This document shows, in pieces, positions 61,937 through 64,000 of a stretch of DNA of 64,000 bases. This DNA comes from Morella rubra (taxonomy: Eukaryota; Streptophyta; Magnoliopsida; Fagales; Myricaceae): the NCBI GenBank assembly GCA_003952965.2, contig CM025854.1, positions 28,593,364 to 28,657,363 on the forward strand, written 5' to 3'. The notes beneath the pieces were generated by a model that worked only from the letters and a program-made list of their open reading frames with translations, made no database searches and was not told where the DNA came from. The translations under genes and the position numbers were made by a program. Within the stretch, counting starts at the first letter, position 1, and each line of letters begins with the position of its first letter.

Positions 61937-63023
61937 CTGATCAAAACATGCATATATATCAGAACCAGATAAACCCACATCCAGATATCCCCATTGAAAT
62001 CAACCTGCTTTCGCACATGAAGCAGTTCAACTGATGAAATAATTTTACAGTAAGTTTTGAATAAGAAGATCAATATACTGGCAAAGAAACTTCTTCTCCT
62101 GAACAAAAACACAATGGTTTAGGGCACAAATTTAAATACATATTGAGGAAGGAAAGTTGGTTTTCCAAAAATGCACCAACTGAAAGCTCCTTATGATCTC
62201 AAATCAAGCATTTTGAATAGCAATGGAAATCGGAACAATTTGTGAGGTATAATCGAAACCTCAATTCCCAGATCTACACATCTAGGTCCAGCTGGATCAC
62301 AAGAAGGACGAGAAGAAGGGACGGAACTTTTTTCTTTTGGTGGGGGGAGGAGGGACTTTGTTGTGCTTGGAAAGTGGTTTCCTTTCCCACGACAATGAAT
62401 CTTAAAGGAAGAGAATAATAGCATTGGCCACGAATCTCAAAACTGAAAGCTGGATTTGCAGGTTGAAGGAAGCAAACACTGTACGGAGAAAATGCATGAA
62501 ACCGTAAACCGACACTATTAATTGTAACTTAACCAATTAGGAAGAAAAACATCATTCCCAGAACCAAGACAAAATCAGATCTGACCCAAATCGGAATCAT
62601 GGACAATCCGCCGATAAAACGGATCAAGTGACGTACAACCAAGAAAGCGCATTGAATTGCTAATTGTTGCATGTAACCAATTACAGATTATACCAGATCC
62701 ACGTCCAATGAGCTCGATTTCTATACTCAATGCATGTATCAAACATAAAAACCAAATTAATTAGGCACAGAATTCAACAGGGAAAAAAGGAGTAATAGAT
62801 CGAGAACAGAAATGTGAAAAATTGCAACAGATCCGATGATTAGGAACACAGACACTAAACATTCTACCGATTTCACAAAAACAAAAAACTTTAAAGTCTA
62901 AACAATGGGTAAAACAACGGAAAAAAATAAGGATTTTGGAATAGAAATTCGAACAATTTCATGCGAATCCGAATGAAGAATAATGAAATTGGTGTTTGGG
63001 GGGGGGGGGGGGGGATAGGTTAC
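61937..63023 (-). other. 5' UTR (leader) intron of UGD
   Basis: On the minus strand a donor GTAACC at 63023-63018 follows a GC-rich leader, and the matching acceptor TTCTGATCAG-like site ends at 61937, giving a 1087-bp intron just before the ATG. Nine bases inside the donor is a 17-C run (62998-63014 as G on the plus strand). Leader introns in plant housekeeping genes often raise expression. Confidence 0.65.
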
Positions 63024-63093
63024 CCTGTGGCAAGCTCCTCCGGCTTTCTCAGGGTCTGTGACTTCTGCGAACGAGGTAGAGCGGGGTGGAGCA

Positions 63094-63101
63094 CTTATAT
63101 A
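63094..63101 (-). promoter_or_regulatory. TATA box of UGD
   Basis: TATATAAG on the minus strand. A start site about 30 bases downstream (near 63065) would give a leader exon of about 40 nt to the donor at 63023. The fit between TATA box, short leader and donor supports the assignment. Confidence 0.55.
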
Positions 63102-64000
63102 CGCAATGCATGTCCGAGACTACCCCTGGGTTCTCAAGAAAGGACAGGCCAGTACAGGGTGCTTGCAGTTCGCGTGGACCTCTCAGACACGTTTTACAAA
63201 GGAGTCGGTTGGGGAAGGGAGGGGTAGGAACGTAAATTCGGTTTCTGGTCTGATACGAGCTTCTTGTACTTGCAAAGTGAAATTACTGAAATGCCCATCT
63301 GCTGTGAGCATGGAAAAGTCAACTACGTCAAAAAAAAATAAAAAGAAGGACCTGGATTACGCAAAGCAGCAACCACACAGCTTAGCATATGAGATTCTAC
63401 GCGTTTGCTGCGGTAAGCAAAGCCCTGTAAAGCACACACAAAGAGATCGCGACTTATGATCTGCTTCCTAGATGTTGCTGATGCATGTTGAAACTTGAAA
63501 GAGGCCCAAAAGAGTTGAGTTATTTGGCAAATGAAACAGATCTACCCAGTAGTCAAGAGTAGGTGATAATTTTGTAGTTTAATTGTAATTCTTTTATTCG
63601 TTTTTTTTTTCTGGGCTCTCAATTTCCAGCTGAGTACTTTTCCTTCCTCTTTTTTTCATCTCAAAATTCCAGACATTCAAGGGTGGCAAATGTTCCTTAA
63701 AGATGCTGAGGTTCCAAAAGGACACCATACTTTCAACGAAACTGACCTTTATTATGAAAGTTCTGGTGTCGTTTTGTCCTAATGAGAAAAAAGTTACTGC
63801 TGGAAGGGCAAACAATTAGTACACCTACAAACCTGATTTCATGTCCACTAATGTCATGACACGCGGAGTGCAGTCATTGGGTACCATATTTGGTAAAGCA
63901 CGAAGGGCAAACTTCAAAACTAAGAATTGAGACTTTGCTTCAGGAGTCAGAAATTGATGAGGACTGTATTGAGGAGTGTATCTGAAGCCACATTATAAAA
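63102..64000. other. UGD upstream region
   Basis: Promoter-proximal DNA of UGD, then AT-rich sequence to the window end. Short frames such as 63058-63459 plus overlap the UGD promoter and have no recognisable protein features. No further gene is supported. Confidence 0.55.

Overview
The window is nuclear DNA from a flowering plant, almost certainly a eudicot. It is AT-rich, the genes are split by GT-AG introns, the intergenic DNA is long and non-coding, and several products are plant-specific (a GAUT pectin galacturonosyltransferase, plastid L-type starch phosphorylase, plastid ClpB3, a PLS-class PPR protein, a membrane-anchored ubiquitin-fold protein, a FAR1-related factor). The protein wording and long introns would suit a woody core eudicot, but I cannot name the species.

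Layout from left to right: the 5' half of a plastid ClpB3 chaperone gene (minus strand, cut by the window edge); a three-exon MUB gene (minus); AT-rich intergenic DNA; a six-exon GAUT13/14-type gene (minus); intergenic DNA with small repeats; an intronless PPR gene (minus) head-to-head with a FAR1-RELATED SEQUENCE gene (plus); repeat-rich intergenic DNA; a BAG8-like co-chaperone gene (minus); a possible small cysteine-rich secreted peptide (plus); a 15-exon L-type alpha-glucan phosphorylase gene (PHS1, plus); a five-finger C2H2 repressor of the ZAT kind (minus); an ELM2/SANT gene (minus); and an intronless-CDS UDP-glucose 6-dehydrogenase gene with a leader intron (minus).

The genes are ordinary nuclear neighbours and do not form a pathway cluster. 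Two act on cell-wall precursors and polymers (UGD makes UDP-glucuronate; the GAUT uses the derived UDP-galacturonate). Two are plastid-targeted (ClpB3, PHS1), and a third (BAG8) belongs to a family usually annotated as plastid-targeted.

The strongest unusual signal is structural. Four separate tandem duplications (0.6 to 1.2 kb per unit) fall inside genes at about 6.5-8.9, 27.0-29.3, 39.0-40.5 and 46.6-47.9 kb. In three of them one end of a copy is peppered with short gaps and almost no substitutions, and the other copy is intact. This is what overlapping contig ends that were never merged look like, and it breaks the apparent reading frames of the FAR1-related gene and adds false exons to PHS1. 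By contrast, a 153-bp in-frame duplication in the acidic insertion of PHS1 differs by substitutions only and looks biological. Two MITEs are identifiable, one hAT-like with a perfect 8-bp target-site duplication. I saw no convincing new multi-gene system.
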